Source: Rhynchopus sp. YZ270_cl-10 (lineage: Eukaryota; Euglenozoa; Diplonemea; Diplonemida; Diplonemidae). Taken from it: a stretch of DNA of 64,000 nt. Below, one piece after another: positions 51,942-61,021 of the stretch (the stretch's first letter is position 1; every line of letters begins with the position of its first letter). The stretch spans positions 930,001 to 994,000 of the forward strand of contig OZ037932.1 in assembly GCA_964035575.1 (NCBI GenBank), written 5' to 3'. Both the position numbers and the translations under genes were made by a program. The notes beneath the pieces were generated by a model that was not told where the DNA came from, searched no databases, and saw nothing but the letters and a program-made list of their open reading frames with translations.

Positions 51942-53258
51942 AGGTGGCTAAACACTAGATTCTTAGGTTAGGGCTTATATCACAAAACGATTCTTCTTCT
52001 TCTTTTTCTTCTTCATGTGTTTTTTTAATCGTCCGTAGCTGCTATCCTACGATGGTAGTCTAGGTAAGCTCTGAATGCAGCATTTTGTTGTTGTGTTCAG
52101 AGTTAACCCCAGTGAATAATCTATGAAATTAAGAGGTTGTTCTTAAGTGTCAATGGACGGCCTACGTCCACACCCTTAACGACAGCACGAACGTTAAAAT
52201 GGCGCTTGTACTGTGTGCAAATATGCTTACTGTGGCACTATTTTATCACTTTATCATTCAAATAAAAAGCACCATCACACCTCTTTGGTAATTGTCAATA
52301 CAAAAGAAAAAAGAAAAAAAGGCTTTACGGTAATACCGGGCGTTGAAAGAATAATAAACAAACAAAACGTTTTCCCTTTTTTTTCTCACTGCGACTTATA
52401 TTTGAGGAATATCGCTTTTGCTCTCCAATCATGCGTCATAGGCATTTATCTTGGGGGGGTTTTTTTTTTCTTTGTTTCTTCCGACGAGACGTTTTAAAAT
52501 TCTGTACATACGTACGGAGGAAAAAAATATTAGTTGGAAAGAAAAAAATGTCAATACACTTTTTGAAAAAGAAAAGAAAAACGTTCCCGGGTTGCTGTGA
52601 CAGGTCAGCCCGCACACCCTCCGGAGTGGTGCGGGTAATGTCCACGCTTCTACATCAGAATTCACACCCTTTATTGCATGTAAATGCGAATGTCCGTCGC
52701 GTCTGAGACAGTTCTCTCCACAGACCTGAATTGCCCACCCCCTTTCTTTCAAAGGCAAAATGCTTTATTCAGCAAAAACATAAAGCCAAAGCGATGCAGA
52801 GAGAACCAACCATTTTTTTTAAAACCAAGATGTTTTCATCAAGCCCCTTTTTCTTTCAGTAATATTGTGCAAAGATGTGCATGTACTCGCGAGGTTCATC
52901 CGTCTGCTCGGGTTTTAATTTTTTCTTTTTATTTTTGTTTTTGGTAACTATTTTTTGAGAGAATTCGTGTATCACCAGCTTCTTTCCCCTCCCCACTTCT
53001 CTGGTGTCAAAGAAAGATTAAAAGGATCATGTATGCATTTGCTCCGGGACTGTCCAGAGCCCCTGTTGATGGGAGAAAATACCTTTTACATCCTTGTGTT
53101 GTACAATGCCCATAGCCTCAGAGTATGTGGGTTTAGGGGGTTTTTTTTTTGCGTGCGTGTCCTATTACAGTTCCCATTTCACCCAACGCGTGTGAATATC
53201 AATGAAAAAAATGCACTGTGTAACCGCCCCCCTGCGGGGTAACTGAGTTTCGCGTTAG

Positions 53259-53288
53259 GATGTGTGCAGCGTGAGAGGTACATTCATC
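53259..53288 (+). repeat. Stem-loop repeat (GATG/CATC type)
   Basis: GATGTGTGCAGCGTGAGAGG then TACATTCATC, followed by TTACTAGTTTTG. Confidence 0.65.
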
Positions 53289-53340
53289 TTACTAGTTTTG
53301 TTTTGTGAGGCCCGTTCATCTTTCCATCAATTTTTATATA

Positions 53341-53502
53341 TCAGCGCTATCCCGAAAAGTGTCAATGTCAGAAATCCAAAAAAAATTCTGTTTTTTACTG
53401 GAGAGGAGCGAATAAGAGATTTTGTATCTCCAAATAGGCGAACAGATACTTACTCAAAAATTGGGATTTTTTGGGGGGTACACTTTTCAGGGTAGCGACT
53501 GA
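53341..53502. mobile_element. Tc1/mariner-like MITE
   Basis: About 162 bp. Left end TCAGCGCTATCCCGAAAAGT, right end ACTTTTCAGGGTAGCGACTGA, inverted with one bulge. TATA stands on both outer sides (TA-type duplication). No ORF of note. Confidence 0.7.
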
Positions 53503-53527
53503 TATACGGGGGGGTGTTTTTTTGTAG

Positions 53528-53575
53528 GTACAGTGTCACGAGAGGGCTTTGTATTTCAAGTCAACTTTTTTTTGA
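53528..53575 (+). repeat. Stem-loop repeat (GTACAGTG type) with T run
   Basis: GTACAGTGTCACGAGAGGGC, TTTGTATTTCAAGTCAAC, then about nine T. Same as the tail of SINE-B. Confidence 0.7.
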
Positions 53576-53823
53576 TAATTTGTTGGTTTTAGTGTAGCTG
53601 TCCAAAAACGGACAGCCTTCACTGTTTTTCTGTTTTGTGTTCCCTTTTTTCTTTTTGTTGTGGATTTTCCACAATACCCTAGGCTCTATAGGTTTGGTTA
53701 AATAATGTACCTGTCTTACCTCTTTATCTGACTGTCAGTCCAGCGGTGCTGCGCTATTTTTTTTCAACGTAACAAGATGAGAGGCTCAGGTTCGTCTCAC
53801 CAAACGTTTTGTTTTCTTCAAAG

Positions 53824-53857
53824 GACGTGTGTGCACGAGAGACACAAGAGACACATC
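53824..53857 (+). repeat. Stem-loop repeat with enlarged loop
   Basis: GACGTGTGTGCACGAGAGAC, then ACAAGAGACACATC. GACGTGTGT pairs with ACACATC around a longer loop. Confidence 0.55.
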
Positions 53858-54220
53858 TTTCTCGTTCTCTCTTTAATTTTTTTCCTCTTCAACCCCGTTT
53901 TTTGGGGGGAAAACAAGAACAAAAAAATAGAGCCAGAAAAAAGGACTAAAAAAAAGGAAACCATTTTAACACCCTGCACAGAGTTGAGGATTCGCTGCTC
54001 AGTGGAAAATAGCTCAGCACTGTGCGTGTCTAATAGGAGGCTAATTCATACGTTCAAGTTTTTTTTTTTGTTTGATGTGCCAACGATATAAGACTGGCAA
54101 GTCGTCGTACAACAAACAAGGAAGGGGTTTTGGGGTGTGGGTGGAAGTGGAAGTGGTGATGCTGTGGCAGAACCACCTTTTGTTCAAACGTCGATGTCGT
54201 TGCTTTGCGGAAGAGTGTAA

Positions 54221-56447
54221 ATTCTAGCACGTTAGTTATTAAAAAGAGGAAAAAAGAACGGTATTCTTTTACCATGTCACCCCACGTCATCACCAAACCA
54301 CATCCACGACAGAACATTTGTTATCTACACTACCTTATTTCCAAAAGCAAACAATGATGTCCAAGGCAGGACTCGCAATGGCCGCAGCCTTCGTGACCCT
54401 GGCACAGGGTGCACCCTCTTCCGGAACGGTTGAGCTGCTGGAGGCACCTGCTGTGAACGGTGTGCGGACGAACGCCCCTGGACTGCACGTGACCCTGCTG
54501 TCGTCTGGGGTGGATGCGTGGCCGAATCTTGACGGGTCGACGCTGCGCGACGTGCCGCCGTTCATGCGCCTCATGCCAACGACGCTTGCGAACTGGCAAA
54601 TGAAGTCCGGGACCACAGTGAAGTTCTCGTGCCCGAACGAGCCTTCCCTGATCGAGGTGTGCGACGCATGGGTGTTCTTCTACAGCTGCCCGCAGAGCTG
54701 TGTGACGAAGTACCAGGGCGGTCTGCAGGGCCAGCTTGCGGCACTTCCCGGCTGGGAGAGGACACAGTGCGCACCCTCCTTCTGGACGAACGCACCCGGA
54801 ATGACCTTCGTGCACCCGATGGCGAGCTTCAGAATGCAGCTGGCGCCTGGCCAGTCGACTGAGTTCGACCTCTTGGACGAGGCAGAGTTCCTTGGCTTCG
54901 GGATTGACTCGAACGGAATTGACTGCACGAAGAACATGGACGAGGCCACCTGCCCTGTTGCGGGAGGACGCTGCAGGTGGGAGGACGCCAAGGGTTGCGT
55001 GAACCAGTCCTGCAAGGGCCGCTTCGGACCCCCGCCGCCGTGCCGTGAGTGCCCCTGGCAGGGAGTTTCGCGTGTTGCACGCCCTGCCTCGGACGGTCCG
55101 TTCTAAGTAGCGTGACAAGACGTGTCCCCGACGCTGTGGCGGAAGCTGTGGCGACGTACAAGAACACAACAGCATAAGTGTGTACTTCCCATTGTTTGTC
55201 TTTTATTGACTTTCCCATCGTATCCCCAAGCGAAACAAGTATCCCACCCATCTTCACTGTGCACTGCAGTGCTTAAGGTGCTGCCAGTGTAGGTGAAGTA
55301 GGCTCTTCAAAACATCCGAACTGTGTCCACAGCGAGCGCGCATTGCTTCTATATGCTCCGTGGAACGTTATCAAAGCAGTTCTCTTTTCTTTTCTTATGT
55401 TCTATTTTATTTAGCTCGCCAGGTTTTTCATTTTAGGTTTTTCATCCCTTTCCCGTCCGCACTTGCATTTAGTGTGACTTCTCACCACTTGAACGGCAAC
55501 AGGGCTTGGAGGGAGATTCTCATCTCCAGGTCCCTTTTTGCTGCTTCATTTTTCTTGTTTTTTTCCTCCCCTTCTGCCGTCAACAAAAGTGTCGGCTGGT
55601 TTTGTCTTTGAGAGCTCAATCTGTTTTCGTATGGGTTCAGCCTCTTGACAAGCAAACTTTGTTTTGTGGGTTTTCTTCTTGGAGTTCTGTAGAGCTTTGC
55701 CTACATTGTTGGATGTGCAGAAAAGAAATAGAGGATGTTTGTCACTACCACAGCTGAAGCAAACATCTTCGGGCAGATTCTTCTCTTCCCTTTTTTGTGC
55801 GTTGTTTCGACACTGCTTCACCTGGACAAAACCCTTTTTTGTTTTATCCAATTATGCAAGACAGAGCTCAATACTTTACTCCATGTGTTTTTTCTCTTTT
55901 ATGTACAATCCAGGGATTTATTTCTTGGTCTGTACACCCACAGACCATTGTTCCGGTGTGCGTGTATGTTTTTATTTTATTTTTGAAAGACGTAAAGTCT
56001 TTTCAAGATGTGTCCTTTTCATATAAGCTACAGGATGTCCGCCTGCTGACGCTTTCCTTGTCATGGTGGGCACGTTACACACCCGACAGGTGTGTCGTGT
56101 TCACACCCCTTTTGCTTTGTTTCAAGAAGGGTGTGCAGTGGGAGTGGCACATTTCAGTAGCAGAAGAGATTGCACAGCAACAGAACCGCAGAAAACTACT
56201 ATTTTTTTACTGCTGCTTGTGGGGTAAGGACAACCACTGTCTTTTGCCCTTCTTTTTTCAGCAAAAACAAAAAGAAGAAAATACAAGGCTTCGGCCATTG
56301 CAGCTTAATGCTACTTACAGCTTTATCAACAAAAAGACTCTCCCCTGTTTCCTCCCCTTTCACAACCCCCCAAGCCCCCACGGCAGAGTTCGGGGAGAAC
56401 GTACCTCAGAGAGCTGAGAGGGTGGTAGTAGGTGGTGGAGTGTTGTG
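54221..56447 (+). repeat. Segmental duplication A-block, copy 1 (2.2 kb)
   Basis: Nearly identical to 60889-63110 over its whole length (from ATTCTAGCAC to GGTGGTGGAGTGTTGTG). It includes the secreted-protein gene and ~1.3 kb of 3' flank. Differences are scattered substitutions and short indels. Confidence 0.92.
54354..55106 (+). CDS. Secreted Cys-rich protein, copy 1
   Basis: 250 aa, single exon. Signal peptide MMSKAGLAMAAAFVTLAQG, cleavage probably before APSS. The mature part has 12 Cys: a cluster around residues 98-120 (CPN...EVC...YSCPQSC), QCAPSFW, and a C-terminal cluster (DCTKNMDEATC, GGRCRWEDAKGC, QSC, PPCREC). The middle (LHVTLLSSGVDAWPN, FEGFG-like LGFGIDSNG) is beta-rich in appearance. 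The family is not recognised. No membrane span or GPI signal, so a soluble extracellular or lumenal protein. The second copy at 61022 encodes exactly the same protein. Confidence 0.85.
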   Translation: MMSKAGLAMAAAFVTLAQGAPSSGTVELLEAPAVNGVRTNAPGLHVTLLSSGVDAWPNLDGSTLRDVPPFMRLMPTTLANWQMKSGTTVKFSCPNEPSLIEVCDAWVFFYSCPQSCVTKYQGGLQGQLAALPGWERTQCAPSFWTNAPGMTFVHPMASFRMQLAPGQSTEFDLLDEAEFLGFGIDSNGIDCTKNMDEATCPVAGGRCRWEDAKGCVNQSCKGRFGPPPPCRECPWQGVSRVARPASDGPF

Positions 56448-56518
56448 AGTTTCATCAGCCCACAGGAAATACAACCCTTCTACCTCATATCACTACCCCT
56501 TACCCATTCCCTTTAAGT
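55107..56518. other. 3' flank in A-block, and leader of coiled-coil gene 1
   Basis: Mostly A-block copy 1. A frame around 55797-56417 stays open in both copies and contains DVRLLTLSLSWWARYTPDR between a CTACAG and a GTGTGT. But the copies are too recent for conservation to mean much. A CCACAG at ~56465 is a likely spliced-leader acceptor for the gene at 56519. Confidence 0.45.
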
Positions 56519-57450
56519 ATGCCTGACCCCACCAACGATGTGACACTTGAGCATGATCTTGCAAATGCACTAGCGTTCGTGGCGCATATGGAGGCTCGGC
56601 TGTCGACGCTCAACACGAAGATCACTGACATAACAAATGTGTTAGTTCGTCATGTTCGCGACCTTGGTGGCGACACTAAGGCTGCTGAGTATGGCATATA
56701 TGATGGAGACGATCGCATAGCCAACATGTTATGTGCCAGAATCGCCGAGCTCGAGGAGGAAGAGAAGGTATGACCCTTGCTTGTCATATCTACATTTTTA
56801 TTCTCTCTTACCAGTGTAGCCCATTCGCAACATGTGTGTCGTGTGGAACTCTTTGTAGTTTCTATTCACAGTCATTACATGTGGTTGTACTGTCTGTGTG
56901 GCGTTGGTGGTCTACTTGCTTTTTGTACCAATTTTTTCCGCAGAAATTAGCGACTCGTGGTCTGTGCTCCATTATAGCCTCTACCGCACTACGAAACGGG
57001 CAGAGGACCCCAACCGGGACTCTACATCACACAGGATTAGAGTCCCTGTGTTTGCCATGATCCCCGTTCACCTGGCTGCTGAGGAAGCGGGAGTAGCACG
57101 TGTCAGATATATACCACGAAATGGATGTAGGACTGCATGGTTGGGTGTCAAGTGGCAAAATGTTAGTTTAGTTTTTTTGTTGTTTTCTATATTTATTTTA
57201 CACACACTTACAGATAGCTGAGGAGGAGTTGTCGATTACGTGGGAGAAAGTGCTGGAGATAGAATTTAAAAGAATAGTCTTGGAACGAGGTGGAGATCAT
57301 GATCACCCACTGTTACGCTCTGACCTAGACCTAGGCCAAGCTGGAGGGAGAACGGGATATAGCCACGAAGATATTGAAGACTGCAAAAGTCTTCTCACAG
57401 ATTGGTTTCGTGAGCAGGATAATCTTGGGCCCCCAGCAATAGCAGGATGA
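56519..57450 (+). CDS. Two-exon coiled-coil protein, copy 1
   Basis: Exons 56519-56767 and 57214-57450 (intron phase 0) give 161 aa. Exon 1 is mostly helical: MPDPTNDVTLEHDLANALAF, then HMEARLSTLNTKITDITNVL and an RHVRDLGGDTKAAEYGIYDG turn, closing IANMLCARIAELEEEEK. Exon 2 begins IAEEELSITWEKVLEIEFKR and continues VLERGGDHDHPLLRSDLDLG, CKSLLTDWFREQDNLGPPAI. Not a recognised family, and no leader or membrane span. The copy at 58368 shares all but the exon 2 start and the C-terminal tail. The intron (GTATGACC...CTTACAG) includes a SINE-B head joined to the 57147 intron module. Confidence 0.75.
57096..57173 (+). repeat. SINE-B head joined to intron 3'-end module
   Basis: ACCACGAAATGGATGTAGGA, CTGCATGGTTGGGTGTC runs directly into AAGTGGCAAAATGTTAGTTT, AG and T7. 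SINE-B copies elsewhere continue instead with CCAC and the ACGAGAG stem-loop. Confidence 0.7.
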
Positions 57451-58367
57451 GAATTTGATCCTTCTCGTACACGAAGGACTTCGTAAAAATTGTAAAAAAA
57501 AACCTAAACAGTTTAACTCAGTAAAGCCTAAGTGCAGAAAGTAGTTGACATGTATTTATACGTCCTTATGTTTGATGTCTCTGACTCTCTGTCCTACAAA
57601 TATTCTTTTTCTTGGTGTGGCTCAAAACCCCCGAAGTACACAAAATAATCACAAAATAAGTACAAAATTTACACTTTATTTTTGGGATGAGCCACACCAT
57701 TTCTGTTGCTTTTCTCCAACTCTCTAGCTTGTCGAGCCATTAGTGATGATGTGCACATAATACCATAATGTAAATGGAAGGGAAAAGGGGGCAGGGGTGC
57801 ATCTTTGTTCTCGGGGGGGAAATATAAAAAAAATTAGTAAAATTCTGAAAATGTGTTGCCAAAAGACTGATGTTCTGAGTTCAAAGGAATCTAATGTAAA
57901 GAGATAGTGTGCCGTAATTGTCAGTTGCCACAGCAGCTGTGTAGTTTGTGGAGAACCATACGAAATAGGAGGACCTGACAACTTGGATCCAAAGTGTGAG
58001 TGCCGTCTTCTTAAGAGGATAGAGCACTGCGAGGAAGTAGGGGTGAAGTTCTACGCGGAGGACGACTGTTCAAACCTTTGCTACTCTGTGGTATGGAGAG
58101 CAGGGAAGATTTGTGTTGTGCACAATCCGACAAGTTTCGTATGTCATGCAGACATGTTCACAACCAGAATATGACCCAGTGGCTTGTGACTGGAGGATGG
58201 AGACAGGCACAAGCTTTGTCTGCCTCAAATACCATTCCCTTTCCCTTCAAATATGTCTGGTGGTAATGATCCGGTTGACAACTGTCGCGCTGCAAAGGCT
58301 GAGGTAGCACCTACAGGAAGTACAACCCCTTCTCTATATCCCTACCCCTTACCCATTCCCTTTAAGT
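57451..58367. other. Intergenic, part of the tandem duplication (segment Z copy 1)
   Basis: 57729-57936 matches 60338-60534 (AGCTTGTCGAGCCATTAGTG through GTAATTGTCAGTTGCCACAG). An exon-like Cys-rich stretch follows and is listed separately. A CTACAG at 58314 is the probable leader acceptor of the next gene. Confidence 0.6.
57934..58174 (+). CDS. Possible terminal exon encoding a Cys-rich zinc-binding-like peptide
   Basis: After TTGCCACAG the frame reads SCVVCGEPYEIGGPDNLDP, KCECRLLKRIEHCEE, YAEDDCSNLCYSVVWRAGKI, CVVHNPTSFVCHADMF and stops at 58174. The spacing C-x2-C, C-x-C, C-x3-C and H/C pairs is suggestive of a treble-clef or similar finger. It is not low-complexity. No upstream exon is identified: the preceding gene ends in a stop, and segment Z copy 2 is followed by different sequence. 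It may be an alternative last exon, a fragment or chance. Confidence 0.3.
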
Positions 58368-60012
58368 ATGTCTGACCCCACCAACGATGTGTCACCTCAG
58401 CATGAAGTTGCATATGCACTAAAGTACATGGCGCATATGGAGGCTCGGCTTTCGACAGTCAAGACGGAGATCACTGACGTAACAAATGTGTTAGTTCGTC
58501 ATGTTCGCGACCTTGGTGGCGACACTAAGGCTGCTGAGTACGGCATATATGATGGAGACGATCGCATAGCCAACATGTTATGTGCCAGAATCGCCGAGCT
58601 CGAGGAGGAAAAGAAGGTATGACCCTTGCTTGTCACGTCTACCTTTTTTATTCTCTCTTACCACAGGGTTTTTTCTAGGATTCGGGGTTTTTGGCTGACG
58701 GGGGGGCACAGGGCAAAAAAGTGCATATATTTTTTTTCTCGCGGTTGACCATGCAACAGGGGAGTATATAGGTTTTGTGGGTTTTCGTAGATCAAAACTC
58801 GGTCGAGCCCGGGCGCACTTCGCACGCCCGGGTCCGCAACCCAGCTCAAGTTGGGGCCTCCGGCATCCTCTGTTTCCTTCCTCTGTTTTTTTGTCCAACT
58901 GCGGAGTTCGGCACTTCATTGATATTTGCACCAGGCACACGTGGTACACGAATTGTCAGTAACCTCAGTACATTTACAAGAGAAACGGCGGTCATGGCAC
59001 CCAAAGGTTCCTGGCGAAGCCACGGTACGCAACATTTCTAAAAATTGCGCTTAAAATTGCATATTTTTACTGCCAAACTATGTCACCTTCGACGCAAAAC
59101 AGTTATGTTGCTACGGAAACGCCGACTCCCCTTACTTCCTGGAGGCTCGCGAGAGCATGATGGGGAAGGTGAAGGGGGGCAGAGTGGTAGGGGGGTGGGT
59201 CACCCACCCCTACCACTCTGCCCCCCCGCGCCCCCCCCGCCGGATTTCACGGGGGGGCACGAGGGGGGGCGCGCCCCCCCTCGAAATCTCAAAAAAGTCT
59301 GACGGGGGGGCGCGCGCCCCCCCGCCCCCCCTCCAGAAAAAACCCTGCTTACCAGTGTCGCCCATTCGCAACATGTGTGTCGTGTGGGGAACTCTTTGTA
59401 GTTTCTATTCACTCCTTTGAGTTGAGTCATTACATGTGGTTGTACTGTCTGTATGGCGTAGGGAACCTCGGACCTCCAGTATGACCCATTCACAAGCATG
59501 TGTGTTGGGGTTGCAAAGTCGGCAGTGGTGATGCACAGTGACGTGCTGTGGTGAACGAAAAAAGACACAGTAGTAGAGGGCAAATCAAGTGGCAAAATGT
59601 GAGTTTAGTTTTTTCTTGTTTTCTACATTTATTTTGCACACACTTACAGATGGATGAGAAGGGCTTGTCGAGTGTGCGGGAGACAGTGTTGCTGCTGGAG
59701 AAAACTAGAAGAATAGTCTTGGAACGAGGTGGAGATCATGATCACCCACTGTTACGCTCTGACCTAGACCTAGGCCAAGCTGGGGGGAGAAAGGGATATA
59801 GCCACGAAGATGATGCAGACTGCAAAAGTCTTCTCAGAGATTGGTTTCGTGAACAGGATAATCTTGGACCCCCAGCAATAGCAGAAAGAACAAAGCCAGC
59901 AGAAAGGGTAAAGCCAGCGAAAAAGGCGAAAAAGGCACTTCAGCGTGCAATGTCCACCAATTACGCCAGGTTAATGAGGGTTTCTTGCGTACCAAAAAGG
60001 AGAGGAGAATGA
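58368..60012 (+). CDS. Two-exon coiled-coil protein, copy 2 with basic tail
   Basis: Exons 58368-58616 and 59650-60012 (phase 0) give 203 aa. Exon 1 differs from the 56519 copy mainly at its start (MSDPTNDVSPQHEVAYALKY). Exon 2 starts MDEKGLSSVRETVLLLEKTR, then shares VLERGGDHDHPLLRSDLDLG and WFREQDNLGPPAIA. It continues into a Lys/Ala/Pro tail (ERTKPAERVKPAKKAKKALQ) that copy 1 loses to a stop. The basic tail resembles histone-like or nucleic-acid-binding tails. The intron is 1033 bp because a 674-bp MITE sits in it; the paralogous intron shows the empty site. Confidence 0.75.
58674..59347. mobile_element. hAT-like MITE in intron of coiled-coil gene copy 2, with a paralogous empty site
   Basis: 674 bp, left end CAGGGTTTTTTCTAGG, right end CCAGAAAAAACCCTG. 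CTTACCA lies on both sides (58667-58673, 59348-59354) but occurs once in the paralogous intron at ~56809-56815, so insertion after the gene duplication is directly visible. The interior is GC-rich near the right end, with runs of G and C that form a long hairpin (GGTAGGGGGGTGGGTC / ACCCACCCCTACC, 59188-59218). No transposase. Confidence 0.85.
59550..59615 (+). repeat. Intron 3'-end module, copy in coiled-coil gene 2
   Basis: GTGAACGAAAAAAGACACAG, TAGTAGAGGG, CAAATCAAGTGGCAAAATGT, GAGTTTAGTTTTTT. Same as 15481-15555 in the taxilin gene. The acceptor AG is at 59649. Confidence 0.75.
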
Positions 60013-61021
60013 CATCGTCTGCAGTGACCTTGCCTGAGTTCAACAGTATGGTGATAGTCTGCCTGCTGCCCAGGTACAACATGACCATGGTTGCTGTCTT
60101 GCAGTCTGACTGAAGGGGCGAGGCTGTGGTGTTTATGCGTCCTTATGTTTGCTTGTTGAGCTTGTATCAAAGGATACACACTCCATGAAGTCGCGAAGAA
60201 GTCTCCCGTCAGTACATGAAGTAGAGGCGACACGGGTGAGGATAGTGTGTGTTCTATGTAGGGTCTATGCAGTGTCTCAGCCTCTGTCCTATATAAATGT
60301 TCTCTTTCTGGTCTTGCTTTTCTCCAGCTCTCGAGCTTGTCGAGCCATTAGTGATAATGTGCACATACCAATATAATGCAAATGGAAAATGGGGCACGGT
60401 GCATCTTTTCGGGAGGGGAAAAAAATAAAAAGAACAGCAAAAATCCGAAAATGTGTTGCCAAGACTGATGTTCTGAGTTCAAAGGAATCTAATGTAAAGA
60501 GAAAGTGTGCCGTAATTGTCAGTTGCCACAGCAGTCAGTGTGCACTCAGCAAGACACACAGACGTGATGACAATTGTGCAATGGATAACGTATCCGAAGA
60601 AAAAGAAATAAAACTCTTTGCACCTACGCAGCTGACCCTGATTGCACGTGCCAGATCTCGCTTCCACCAGGGCATTCTCGCACGTCAACTCTACCAGCCC
60701 AACTTTCAACGACAAACAGCATTTTACAGCCTCCACTTCGTTGAACCTAAGCCTCTCGTGTACAGTCAAGGGGACCAACAAAACGGTGCTTTCCCAACAG
60801 TAGGGGGTTCTTATTCTGATTTTTTAAAATATCAGTCAGCCCTCCGATTTTGAGTTTTGAAAAAAGTTCTGTTGATGTTCCAAAAAGAAATTCTAGCACG
60901 ATAGTTATTAAAAAGAGGAAAAAGAACGGCATCCTTTTACCATGTCACCCCACGTCATCACCAAACCACATCCACGACAGAACATTTGTTATCTACACTA
61001 CCTTATTTCCAAAAGCAAACA
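60013..61021. other. Intergenic, segment Z copy 2 and start of A-block copy 2
   Basis: 60338-60534 repeats segment Z. A stem-loop repeat lies on the minus strand at ~60745-60778 (its complement contains CACGAGAGGCTTAGGTTCAA). The A-block starts at 60889. An ORF of 154 codons (60389-60853) overlaps these repeats and is not called. Confidence 0.5.
60745..60778 (-). repeat. Stem-loop repeat, the only minus-strand copy seen
   Basis: Reverse complement reads TTGACTGTACACGAGAGGCT then TAGGTTCAAC, closely matching the 50941 type. Confidence 0.6.

Larger units (their letters stand above)
50675..54353. other. Long intergenic region (3.7 kb), repeat-rich, no gene recognised
   Basis: Contains stem-loop repeats (50941, 51601, 52871, 53259, 53528, 53768, 53824), two MITEs (51747-51941, 53341-53502) and a GC-rich hairpin CCCGCAC/GTGCGGG near 52609-52636. 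The A-block duplication begins at 54221. No coding sequence is supported. Confidence 0.5.

Noticed and set aside
55360-56417. ORFs in the 3' flank of both A-blocks (up to ~250 codons)
   Set aside because: Phe/Cys-rich T-run translations; retained by recent duplication and shifted by indels between the copies.
60389-60853. 154-codon + strand ORF
   Set aside because: It overlaps segment Z and an antisense stem-loop repeat, and its counterpart at segment Z copy 1 does not share the frame.
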